DNA of 14,965 bases from CAZUGH01 sp964619785 (GTDB lineage Bacteria; Bacillota; Clostridia; Lachnospirales; Lachnospiraceae). The stretch is taken from assembly GCA_964619785.1 (NCBI GenBank), contig CAZUGH010000047.1, forward strand, positions 1 to 14,965. The letters are read 5' to 3'. This document shows positions 8,001 through 14,425 of the stretch, piece after piece; the stretch's first letter is position 1, and each line of letters begins with the position of its first letter. Made by a program: the position numbers and the translations under genes. The notes beneath the pieces were generated by a model. The model searched no databases, was not told the DNA's origin, and worked only from the letters and a program-made list of their open reading frames with translations.

Positions 8001-11000
8001 TTGGGAAGTCGGATGGCTCCTAAAAGTTCGGCTCTCCTTGCCAAATATTTTCTTACTTCAGTATTTTTCTTATCCATCGTCCCCTTAGAAGTAATAAAAG
8101 CAATCACACCACCAGGACGAACCTTTTCTAGGGTTTTAGCAAAGAAATAGTCATGAATTAAAAAGTTATACTTATCAAAGGCCTTATCCACTACTTTATA
8201 TTGACCAAAGGGCACATTTCCTAGTGCAACATCAAAAAAATCATTGGGAAAGTCCGTCTTTTCAAAACCAGAGATTGTGATATTGGCATTGGGATATAGT
8301 TGTTTAGCAATTCTTCCCGTAAGTCCATCTAACTCTACGCCATATAGTCGGCTCTCTTTCATATTATCTGGTAATAATCCAAAGAAATTTCCGATTCCCA
8401 TCGCTGGTTCCAAGAGATTCCCTCTACGAAATCCCATCTGCTCCAATCCATCATAAATACTTCGAATAATCACCGGGCTAGTATAATGAGCATTTAGGGT
8501 ACTCTCTCTAGCCGATGCATATTCTTCTTCCGATAACAGATTTTTTAACTCTTGATATTCTGTTGTCCATGCACTTTTACTCTCATCAAAGACATCTGCC
8601 AAACCACCCCAGCCAACATAGTGAGACAAAATCTCTTGTTCTTCTGGGGTTGCCCTACGATTTTCCGTTTCCATCTTCTTTAAAGTCTGAATGGCACTTA
8701 CATTTCTTGCAAACTTCTCTTTCACGCTGCCAGTTCCCAAGATATCATCTGAAATCACATAGTTGGTAGCACTAGCACTTATCTCGGAATCAGACACGAC
8801 TACCTCATTTGGTTCTATATCCTCGTCTTCGGTAACAAGATTTTCCACATCTAGCGCTTGTCCCAATTCCTCTTGTGCTTTTTCAAGTGCCTTTTGCTGT
8901 TCTTTTTCCTTATACTTGATATAGGCTTCTTTTCTTTCTGGCGATAAGTAGCGACCTTCATGAACCAGTTTATCAATTCGCTTTGCTACTACATTCCATG
9001 ACAAAAGCACTTCCGTATAGGGTTCCATAATGTTTCCTTTTTTAAGCAGGATACCCTTTGCGTCATGATCTTCATAGCTATGGTCTGACCCAACTAAAGC
9101 AGAAGTACTGCCACCAATTCCATACTCTTTTTTTAAGAAGTCAATTTTTTCTTTCCTATCATGTGTCTCGGAAAAGAATTCATAAATGCGAAAAGAACCC
9201 TGTTCAACTCCACTTCCTCCACGTATGCGATAATCAATCTCATCTTGAGTAATAAAATCTTCGTGACGAACTATGATATCCTCGGATACAGGAAACTCTC
9301 GTTTTGTCCTTCCTAAATTAGCAATCTCTTCTCGAAGTTCATCTGCCGAAATCGTTCCCCGTAAACGTAGCTTCTTTTCTCCTGTCTCTAGGGCAATCAG
9401 TTCATTATCTATACAATCAGCAACTAAAGTACGCCCTTTTTCTGTCCCAAGTAGTTCGATTAAATGCTGATGTGAATCTGGATAATTTGTATTTGTTAGT
9501 TCTAGTTCTTCTGGCAGCTCGCCCATGCCATCCCGAAAAAAGAAATATAAATGGTTTGCAATACGAGCATACTCCACCGAGTCCACTAAAAAGATTTCCT
9601 CGGCACTCATATAGGTACCTTTTTCCACCATTTCTCGGATATGCTTCTCAATTTCTTCCCAACTCATTTTCACAAGTGGGTTTTCTGTGGCAGATGTGCC
9701 ATATCCTACACGCATTCCACTTTCGTCAAACCATACCGCAATCTGCTTTCCATCAATCTCAAAGCCTTTTCCTGTCGTTTGATACTCCTTTTGCAAAAAC
9801 AGCTGCATTTCTTGTGGATTTTTCCCTTGTTGATATTTTGCATAGATACGTTTTCGGCTATGGTCTTTGCCACCACCAGTTCGTAAAATTTCTTCTACCT
9901 CACGCTCTGATAGTGAAATGCCTTGTGGCATCACACAAACTTCTTCTGCCTGTGCCATAGCAACAGTACCAACCTGTTCTGTAAACATCGTAAAAATATC
10001 CATCTGATGATACAATCCATTCGCATCAATCTCTTCCTCACTTGGAAGTTCCGTTTCATAAAAAGAACCAGATAATGATTGTTCTTCACTATCTGGTTCT
10101 ATCACTTCCCTATGAAGTTGTGGACTATTTTCTATGCGTAAATCAGTTCCCTCAATACGCTTTCCTCCGCTATCTGTCGGATATTGTTCATCTTCGCTAC
10201 CCATAGCATTGGATTGACTTCTTTCAGTGCTTCGTTCACTCCCTCGGTCTTTATCATTTGGTTGGTCAGAAGTTCCATTCTCTCCTCCGCTTGTTTCTGA
10301 ATCAGGAGACAATGCATCTTTAACTCTCCCGATAGCAACATCCCACTGTAAATCCCCCTGCGATGTTCCTTCAGATAATTCTTCCTCATTCTCCCGTACT
10401 TGGTAAGCGTCTGTTCTGGCTCCTTGTCCATGATTAGATTGGGAACTAGATAGTCTCCCGTCTTCTCGTATGTCATTGTCATATGGCTCATCCTCTCTTT
10501 CTGTACTTGTCCGAACCTCTGTTCTGGTATTTGTATTAAACGCATTATAGTCCGTCTCTGGCACATTTGCAAGCACTTTTTTTGTATTGTTATCTAGGGT
10601 ATCCATGTATTCTTTGCTTACACCATTGATGGCTGGATTTGGGACAATTTGCCCTCTTTGTTGTCTCTCATATCGACCAATACTTCGTCCGATTTCCATT
10701 AGCATTGGCTTAGCCAACTCTGAAATGGCATTCCCTATCACTGATAAAATTCCAATGGTGTTAAACTCATGGATATACGAAAAAGAAAAGTCTTCCCTCC
10801 ATACTTCCATATCTGCACCACAGCGGGATAGTAAAGCATAGGCAACACTTTCCTCCATCGTCTCCCGCAAGCGCATTCTTATGTTCCATTCATCGAGTTC
10901 CTCTAAAAGACTTCCTTCTGATACATACCTTGCATCTGGCAGCACCTCCGAGGCATAATCTCTGGAAATCTGCTTTACCATGTTCCGTAATCTTTGCTCA

Positions 11001-11413
11001 AATGTTTCTTGACGATCCGTTTCACCATATGTCTTTTCCAGTGCCTCTAACACCGTTTCCTTATGTTCCTCGCGAAGGTTCCAGATGGGTGGTTCTTTCC
11101 CAATCCTCTTTGCTTTGTGAACATCCGCTACATCAAAGACATATCGTAATCTTGCATACTCGCTTGCCGAATCAATTAGTGCAATACCTTTAGCACCTCG
11201 ATTTACCCAGCAAAACATTTTTTCATTCCATATCTCCATTGATGCACAGGCAGTAGCTTCTGGTCTTTGTGCATAAATTAGAATCTGGTCTTCAAATGGA
11301 TACTTATATAATCTTGCTGCTGTTGTTAAAAATGCTCTCCATTCTTCTCCATTTTTTGTTATCAACCTGGCAGTTTCTTTCGCCAGCGTGGATATCTTCT
11401 GATACTTTGTCAT
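5045..11413 (-). CDS. Giant ArdC-like / N6-adenine methylase / SF2 helicase, truncated by an amber codon
   Basis: 2,122 residues before the amber codon. Residues ~1-90 are an ArdC-like N-terminal domain (YPFEDQILIYAQRPEATACA, NRGAKGIALI). Residues ~290-455 are a disordered acidic Ser/Glu/Asp-rich linker. Residues ~498-606 and ~724-826 are two related copies of an ICE-specific domain. Residues ~960-1160 are an adenine methylase fold with motif I EPAMGIGNF (1002-1010) and NVPFG (1066-1070) where N6 methylases usually have NPPF/Y. The SNF2-like helicase core has Walker A GAGKT (1672-1676), Walker B VDESH (1832-1836) and TGTPISN (1884-1890). Motifs V and VI lie beyond the stop. Such proteins are nearly universal in Tn1549/CTn-like ICEs and are presumed to act on element DNA; the exact role is unknown. 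The start ATG follows AGGAGGG at a long spacing of 13 nt. The DUF5688 gene ends 31 bp upstream. Confidence 0.9.
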   Translation of the reverse strand: MTKYQKISTLAKETARLITKNGEEWRAFLTTAARLYKYPFEDQILIYAQRPEATACASMEIWNEKMFCWVNRGAKGIALIDSASEYARLRYVFDVADVHKAKRIGKEPPIWNLREEHKETVLEALEKTYGETDRQETFEQRLRNMVKQISRDYASEVLPDARYVSEGSLLEELDEWNIRMRLRETMEESVAYALLSRCGADMEVWREDFSFSYIHEFNTIGILSVIGNAISELAKPMLMEIGRSIGRYERQQRGQIVPNPAINGVSKEYMDTLDNNTKKVLANVPETDYNAFNTNTRTEVRTSTEREDEPYDNDIREDGRLSSSQSNHGQGARTDAYQVRENEEELSEGTSQGDLQWDVAIGRVKDALSPDSETSGGENGTSDQPNDKDRGSERSTERSQSNAMGSEDEQYPTDSGGKRIEGTDLRIENSPQLHREVIEPDSEEQSLSGSFYETELPSEEEIDANGLYHQMDIFTMFTEQVGTVAMAQAEEVCVMPQGISLSEREVEEILRTGGGKDHSRKRIYAKYQQGKNPQEMQLFLQKEYQTTGKGFEIDGKQIAVWFDESGMRVGYGTSATENPLVKMSWEEIEKHIREMVEKGTYMSAEEIFLVDSVEYARIANHLYFFFRDGMGELPEELELTNTNYPDSHQHLIELLGTEKGRTLVADCIDNELIALETGEKKLRLRGTISADELREEIANLGRTKREFPVSEDIIVRHEDFITQDEIDYRIRGGSGVEQGSFRIYEFFSETHDRKEKIDFLKKEYGIGGSTSALVGSDHSYEDHDAKGILLKKGNIMEPYTEVLLSWNVVAKRIDKLVHEGRYLSPERKEAYIKYKEKEQQKALEKAQEELGQALDVENLVTEDEDIEPNEVVVSDSEISASATNYVISDDILGTGSVKEKFARNVSAIQTLKKMETENRRATPEEQEILSHYVGWGGLADVFDESKSAWTTEYQELKNLLSEEEYASARESTLNAHYTSPVIIRSIYDGLEQMGFRRGNLLEPAMGIGNFFGLLPDNMKESRLYGVELDGLTGRIAKQLYPNANITISGFEKTDFPNDFFDVALGNVPFGQYKVVDKAFDKYNFLIHDYFFAKTLEKVRPGGVIAFITSKGTMDKKNTEVRKYLARRAELLGAIRLPNTAFKENAGTEVTSDILFLKKRDRIMDIEPGWVHLAEDENGIAMNHYFVEHPEMILGHMEMVHGPFGMESTCISDTKQTLKEQLAKAIDNIQGEMEAVEMEDLEDELSEEILPANPEVKNYSYTLVKDAVYYRENSIMRPSELPSGMQERIRGMVAIRDTTQELITLQLEEYPESAIVEKQDELNGLYDSFAKQYGRINSRTNKRAFDQDSSYCLLCSLEKLDDEGNFKEKADMFTKRTIKKAEVVTSVDTASEALAVSLSEKARIDFSYMEELSGKSLDTMIEELTGVIFQNPVTNRWETADEYLSGNVRDKLETAKIYAENHPEYSVNVQALTQVQPKELDASEIEVRIGATWIEPSYIEDFMRDTFETPLNLLERNVMAIRFSDMTGEWNVKGKNADYGNSLVTMTYGTNRRNAYQILEDSLNLKDSRVYDVVMEEGKEKRVLNKQETMIASQKQEAIREAFKDWIFRDPTRRQTLVDKYNVLFNSTRPREYDGSHLKYPGMTPDIVLKPHQNNAVARILYGDNTLLAHCVGAGKTFTMTAAAMESKRLGLCQKSMFVVPNHLTEQWANDFLRLYPGANILAATKKDFAPANRKKFCSRIATGDYDAVIIGHSQFEKIPLSQERQVAIIERQINEIEIAIAQAKADNGERYTIKQMEKSRKSLQVRLEKLNNTSRKDNVVTFEQLGVDRLFVDESHFYKNLFLYTKMRNVAGIAQSEAQKSSDMFAKCQYMDEITGGKGVTFATGTPISNSMTELYTNMRYLQYGTLQKMGLGHFDSWAATFGETQTAIELAPEGTGYRAKTRFAKFFNLPELIALFKESADIQTADMLQLPVPEAEYENVVLKPSEYQKEMVASLAERAEAVRNRLVQPSEDNMLKITSDGRKLALDQRLMNPLLPDSEQSKTSVCAERAFHIWKETGEKKLTQLIFCDLSTPKGDGTYNVYEDIREKLMEKGVPKEEIAFIHEANTELRKTELFAKVRSG

Positions 11414-11444
11414 ACTATATCATCTACCCTCCTGTGCATTTGGC

Positions 11445-12563
11445 TTAATGTGTTTTGGTACTATGTTTCTTTGGCTCTATTTCATGATTTTCTTGCTGAC
11501 CCATATCATAGGATACCGCCGGTTCTGTCAACACTAGATTTCCCATGGATAAATCAACTTCCTTTGTAGGCTGCAATTGCTCTCGCCTCTGCTGTGCTCG
11601 GTCAGAACGACAAAAGGAATGTTCTTTGGCATCGTACTCATATACATAATCCGAAAGTCTTTCTTCTGGAGCTACCTCTCTTTGATTGATCTCTTGTACC
11701 ATCTCTTGCAATTCCAGATAATCCTCACTTTCTGACTTCGCCACAACTAAAGTCTCATGAATCGAGGAAGGTAAAATATAATAATCTTCTCCTATTATTT
11801 CGCCCACCTGTTGTTGTACCTCTGGATTAGCCATACAAGCAGCACCATTGATACCACTTTTATTGGTAACACATAGAATTTGCATCCTGCCCGGTGGATT
11901 AATATCCACCAACATTTTTTCTGCTTCCTTTTCCCCTACATTGTTCTCACTCATAAAATTACTTAACAGCATTTCATGAGCAATTTCCGCCAGTGGTTTT
12001 ATCACCGTCGGTGATAAGGTTTCCATATTTGACATTGCCTGCTCATGTAGTGTTTGCACATCCACCCCATAATTTGCCATAAGATTTTGGTTAATGGGTA
12101 CCGAGCCTAAACCACCACCGAATAATGACATCTGAACATAATAGGTTACCGCCAAATCCTCCATCAGTGTATATGGCATCTGCGAAAGCGTTTCTTGATT
12201 ATTGTCCCTATTGATTAATCGACACCCGATTTTATCTTTGATTTGTTCATAATCAAGTAAATCCTCTAAGCGAAAATCTTCACCATATAATTCCGTTGGT
12301 GAAATATGCTCAATATAATGATCTGCCAAATCTGCTACTATTTTTTCAATCCCTTTTCCATCCTGATAGGATTCATATGCTGCATTTATATAGACTACGG
12401 GCGAAATAATAGCACCCGCTTCCTTAATATGAAGCCCATCTAGTACAACACCATTATTCTTTATCGTTTGCTCAATAGAAATATGGGCATTTTCATATCG
12501 CTTCGGCAAATAATATGAAACATGCTCTACCACATATTCCTTAAACTCTTCATAGTTCATCAT
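11445..12563 (-). CDS. DUF5688 family protein
   Basis: 372 residues, soluble, no signal peptide or membrane helix. The order of motifs matches DUF5688 proteins common in Lachnospiraceae ICEs: an N-terminal part with NGVVLDGLHIKEAG and PVVYINAAYESYQDG, a middle part (IGCRLINRDNN, MEDLAVTYYV), then a C-terminal part with LPSSIHETLVVA (264-275) and LSDYVYEYD (303-311). The last ~50 residues are a polar tail. The family's function is not known. Two ATGs stand in tandem (12563 and 12560); the ribosome site is weak (GTGAG about 5 nt upstream, AAAGGA about 13 nt). The C-terminal half (~199-321) is related to the end of the neighbouring helicase gene, suggesting the two proteins share a partner or evolved by module exchange. 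Position between the pore genes and the helicase fits a transfer-region role. Confidence 0.8.
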   Translation of the reverse strand: MMNYEEFKEYVVEHVSYYLPKRYENAHISIEQTIKNNGVVLDGLHIKEAGAIISPVVYINAAYESYQDGKGIEKIVADLADHYIEHISPTELYGEDFRLEDLLDYEQIKDKIGCRLINRDNNQETLSQMPYTLMEDLAVTYYVQMSLFGGGLGSVPINQNLMANYGVDVQTLHEQAMSNMETLSPTVIKPLAEIAHEMLLSNFMSENNVGEKEAEKMLVDINPPGRMQILCVTNKSGINGAACMANPEVQQQVGEIIGEDYYILPSSIHETLVVAKSESEDYLELQEMVQEINQREVAPEERLSDYVYEYDAKEHSFCRSDRAQQRREQLQPTKEVDLSMGNLVLTEPAVSYDMGQQENHEIEPKKHSTKTH

Positions 12564-12717
12564 TGTAACTCACGCATCCTTTCGTTGGGAATTATTGCAT
12601 TTCTAATCCCTGTTTTTCTGGTTTCTTTTTCTTGTCAAGTTCGATCTCGCTGTCGCATATGCCATAAGTCGTTTCGTACTTGCCATTCTTGGTTCAATCT
12701 CATAGGGCACTAGATTT
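12564..12717. other. Gap between prgI and the DUF5688 gene with no convincing intact gene
   Basis: This 154 bp stretch is long for this operon, where other gaps are 21-31 bp. It contains the remnant-like frame at 12592-12693 and two short competing minus-strand frames (GTG at 12710; ATG at about 12702, 22 codons), none with a Shine-Dalgarno sequence. No terminator hairpin with a T-run and no clear promoter are seen, so transcription probably continues through it. Confidence 0.5.
12592..12693 (-). pseudogene. Possible C-terminal remnant of a lost gene, at the place expected for VirB4
   Basis: Between prgI and the DUF5688 gene one minus-strand frame is open for 33 codons up to TAA at 12594-12592. 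It begins TKNGKYETTYGICDSEIE and ends in a Lys/Glu/Gln-rich tail. It has a protein-like composition but no start codon except an ATG two codons before its end, and a TGA directly precedes it. This is what the last codons of a gene would look like if everything upstream had been deleted. A competing frame (GTG at 12710, 35 codons, very basic) has no ribosome site. I cannot name the parent protein. It may also be chance. Confidence 0.3.
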
Positions 12718-13071
12718 TTAGTTCTTTCCTTTGTCTCCTTCATGTTTCATTTCCTCCATTTCTTCTGCTAGAAAATTTCTTGTTTCATAAGTAAACGGCT
12801 TCTGTCTTATAAGCCGCATGACACTTCGAATCATCTCGATTAAGGTCATTCCATTTTTCTGATAAAATCCGCATAGACCAATGATTCCGATAACCGGCAT
12901 ACAGATTGTAATCGCACCATTGAGATTCATTCGAAAATAAAAATGTAGGAGAAGGATTCCTCCCACTCCCACAATCAATGCACTACCTCCATAGATACAT
13001 TCTCGCAAAGACAGTCCCTTGAAAAAATCATCTTTAAAGGCAGCTACATCTGGATTAATTGTTTTTGTCAT
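12718..13071 (-). CDS. PrgI family protein (VirB3-like inner-membrane component)
   Basis: Small membrane protein of the conjugation pore. Starting at ATG 13071 it has 117 residues and opens MTKTINPDVAAFKDDFFKG, which fits the N-terminus of PrgI proteins as I know them. Two adjacent membrane helices follow (GGSALIVGVGGILLLHFYF and AITICMPVIGIIGLCGFY), separated by a short polar turn, and then the characteristic FYQKNGMTLIEMIR stretch and a charged cytoplasmic tail. A longer frame opens at GTG 13101, but that GTG is part of the Shine-Dalgarno sequence itself and cannot serve both roles. The chosen ATG is 27 nt beyond GGAGGTG, a distance that a perfect hairpin could bridge. It follows the TrbL-like gene by 29 bp to the GTG, and normally precedes a VirB4 ATPase, which is absent here. 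Confidence 0.85.
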   Translation of the reverse strand: MTKTINPDVAAFKDDFFKGLSLRECIYGGSALIVGVGGILLLHFYFRMNLNGAITICMPVIGIIGLCGFYQKNGMTLIEMIRSVMRLIRQKPFTYETRNFLAEEMEEMKHEGDKGKN

Positions 13072-13105
13072 AACGGTTCCAAGATAGCCTTGGAACTCCA
13101 CCTCC
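13072..13105 (-). promoter_or_regulatory. prgI ribosome site with a spacer hairpin
   Basis: In the mRNA, GGAGGUG (13105-13099) is followed by GA, then GUUCCAAG (13096-13089), loop GCUAU, the exact complement CUUGGAAC (13083-13076), CGUU and AUG (13071). Stretched out, the distance from GGAGGUG to AUG is 27 nt, too far for initiation. With the 8 bp hairpin folded it is 6 nt, an ordinary spacing. Phage T4 genes 25 and 38 are known examples of this arrangement. The repeat is exact; its function is inferred. Confidence 0.55.
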
Positions 13106-13130
13106 TTTTTTCTATGAAAATGCTCTCTTA

Positions 13131-14000
13131 CTACATACTAAACGCCTTTTGCATAACACTATCCGACATCTTCACACTCGATGCAATCGCACCCATCTTC
13201 AAGCAATACTCCAATAGCTTCACTACGGCATTTTCAGTATCTAACACCACGGTATCAATAAACGAACTACTGATTACAATCACAACCGCAATTAAAAGTG
13301 CTGAAAACACATAGCCGAAAAAAGTACGGATATAGGAATACCCTACCTGTGCGGTCTGTCCTCCTGCCGCCATCGTAGATAGTGCAATTCCCGCAAAGGG
13401 AGCAATCATATATATCTTCAACACCCGATTCATTACCGTAAGCACCACGATAAAACCGCAAACACAGGTAAACAGGAAAAAGAGTATAGAAGTCAAAAAT
13501 GCTGTCATCGTTCCAAAATCCGCACTTGATATATTTTCATATACCTTGACTCCATCAAAATCATATATCATATATAATCTTCCACTTTGTCCTAGAATTG
13601 CTTGTGTTAGTTTCTTCGCCCAGGAAAGAAATTTGGGCATCCATGTCAATGCTAAACTCATTGCATTTGATGTAATAATTAATCGTATAAACATCTTTAT
13701 GGTTCTCTCAAAGGTCAAGTCCGCATGTAAATCACAGCTATCTCTACAAAATCCATAAAGAAAAAAGACACATAGAAGAGAGACAGCCACCACATTTAAT
13801 GTGGTATAAATCGTGGATATATTTTTCCATGTGTCTTTATAGGTTCCAGCCGCTGGATTCTTAAGAAGCACATCACTTGCTAACTGCATTAAATCATTCC
13901 ATGCATAGCCAGCGATTTCAAAGAAATCCTTACCACTGAAAAAATCTCCAATATCAGAGAAAAATCCTGTCACAGAATCCCATAATCCCAAAATCATCAC
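13131..14000 (-). CDS. TrbL/VirB6-like conjugation channel protein
   Basis: 289 residues if read from GTG 14000. It has an amphipathic, Phe-rich N-terminus and at least five strongly hydrophobic segments at about 66-85, 104-120, 163-190, 194-211 and 226-248, as in VirB6/TrbL polytopic inner-membrane proteins of type IV secretion systems. The MNRVLKIYMIAPFAGIALST stretch (190-209) and the following AAGGQTA are typical of the ICE family. It would form part of the DNA-conducting channel with the VirB2-like and PrgI proteins. The start is uncertain: GGGGAGG ends at base 14000, so GTG 14000 and ATG 13997 are too close, while TTG 13991 has 8 nt spacing but lies in a hairpin arm. The frame ends with TAG followed directly by an in-frame TAA. 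Confidence 0.8.
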   Translation of the reverse strand: MMILGLWDSVTGFFSDIGDFFSGKDFFEIAGYAWNDLMQLASDVLLKNPAAGTYKDTWKNISTIYTTLNVVAVSLLCVFFLYGFCRDSCDLHADLTFERTIKMFIRLIITSNAMSLALTWMPKFLSWAKKLTQAILGQSGRLYMIYDFDGVKVYENISSADFGTMTAFLTSILFFLFTCVCGFIVVLTVMNRVLKIYMIAPFAGIALSTMAAGGQTAQVGYSYIRTFFGYVFSALLIAVVIVISSSFIDTVVLDTENAVVKLLEYCLKMGAIASSVKMSDSVMQKAFSM

Positions 14001-14014
14001 CTCCCCTTTGGGAT
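13985..14014 (-). promoter_or_regulatory. Hairpin presenting the trbL-like ribosome site in its loop
   Basis: The mRNA reads AUCCCAAA (14014-14007), a 14 nt loop (14006-13993), then the exact complement UUUGGGAU (13992-13985). The loop contains the Shine-Dalgarno sequence GGGGAGGUGA and the candidate GTG and ATG starts; the TTG candidate is in the 3' arm. Folding could expose the ribosome site or hold back the TTG start. The repeat is exact, the effect is inferred. Confidence 0.45.
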
Positions 14015-14021
14015 ATTGGTA

Positions 14022-14402
14022 TTAGGTTACTCCTAATAATTTAAGTATTGCTGGGACTGCAATCATAATCAGACCACCGATTACTTTTTTAATAGCCTGA
14101 CTTTGTTGCGTCGTCTCATGTGCCGCATAGGCTGTACCAAAGTCCAAAAGTCCCCATGCTAAAAAGATAACGCCGACACCACCAACACAGCCAAGGACTA
14201 AATCTTTAATAACATCTATACCATCGGTTACATCTGTAACCCCGGTATCTGTTGTGGAATCCGCTTTATCCTTGTCACCCTTTGCCAAAACGATCACCTG
14301 GGCAACTGTTAATAATCGAAAGTACACTCCAGCTAGAAATACTGAAATCCTGCGCATTATCCCCACACTTCTTGGGGTCATTACCATTCGTTCCTTTTTC
14401 AT
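14022..14402 (-). CDS. VirB2/TrbC- or Maff2-like small membrane protein (candidate pilin-like subunit)
   Basis: 126 residues. A basic N-terminus leads into a hydrophobic stretch (about 18-40) ending in VLAKGD, which could be a signal sequence with cleavage after Ala-Lys-Gly or nearby. A Thr/Asp-rich polar linker follows (45-63), then two membrane helices at about 66-90 (LVLGCVGGVGVIFLAWGLLD) and 105-123 (VIGGLIMIAVPAILKLL) joined by a polar hairpin with HETTQQSQAIKK. This hairpin pattern, with Gly-rich first helix, WG and a Gln/Lys turn, is shared by VirB2/TrbC pilins and Maff2 proteins, and the position directly before the TrbL-like gene matches both. Start ATG 14402 has AAGGAAGGGGAT about 11 nt upstream. 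The sortase gene ends 23 bp before it. The choice between pilin and Maff2 is open. Confidence 0.7.
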   Translation of the reverse strand: MKKERMVMTPRSVGIMRRISVFLAGVYFRLLTVAQVIVLAKGDKDKADSTTDTGVTDVTDGIDVIKDLVLGCVGGVGVIFLAWGLLDFGTAYAAHETTQQSQAIKKVIGGLIMIAVPAILKLLGVT

Positions 14403-14425
14403 TTCTTACTTATCCCCTTCCTTAT

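Noticed and set aside
10132..10572. 146-codon minus-strand frame inside the helicase gene, in a different reading frame
   Set aside because: It lies over the linker of the helicase, whose main-frame sequence (GRLSSSQS and similar) is typical of the family. The alternative product looks like no known protein and has no ribosome site.
13099..13101. GTG 13101 as the start of prgI (127 residues)
   Set aside because: The GTG is part of the Shine-Dalgarno sequence GGAGGTG. The extra ten residues are encoded by the hairpin region and are not typical of the family.
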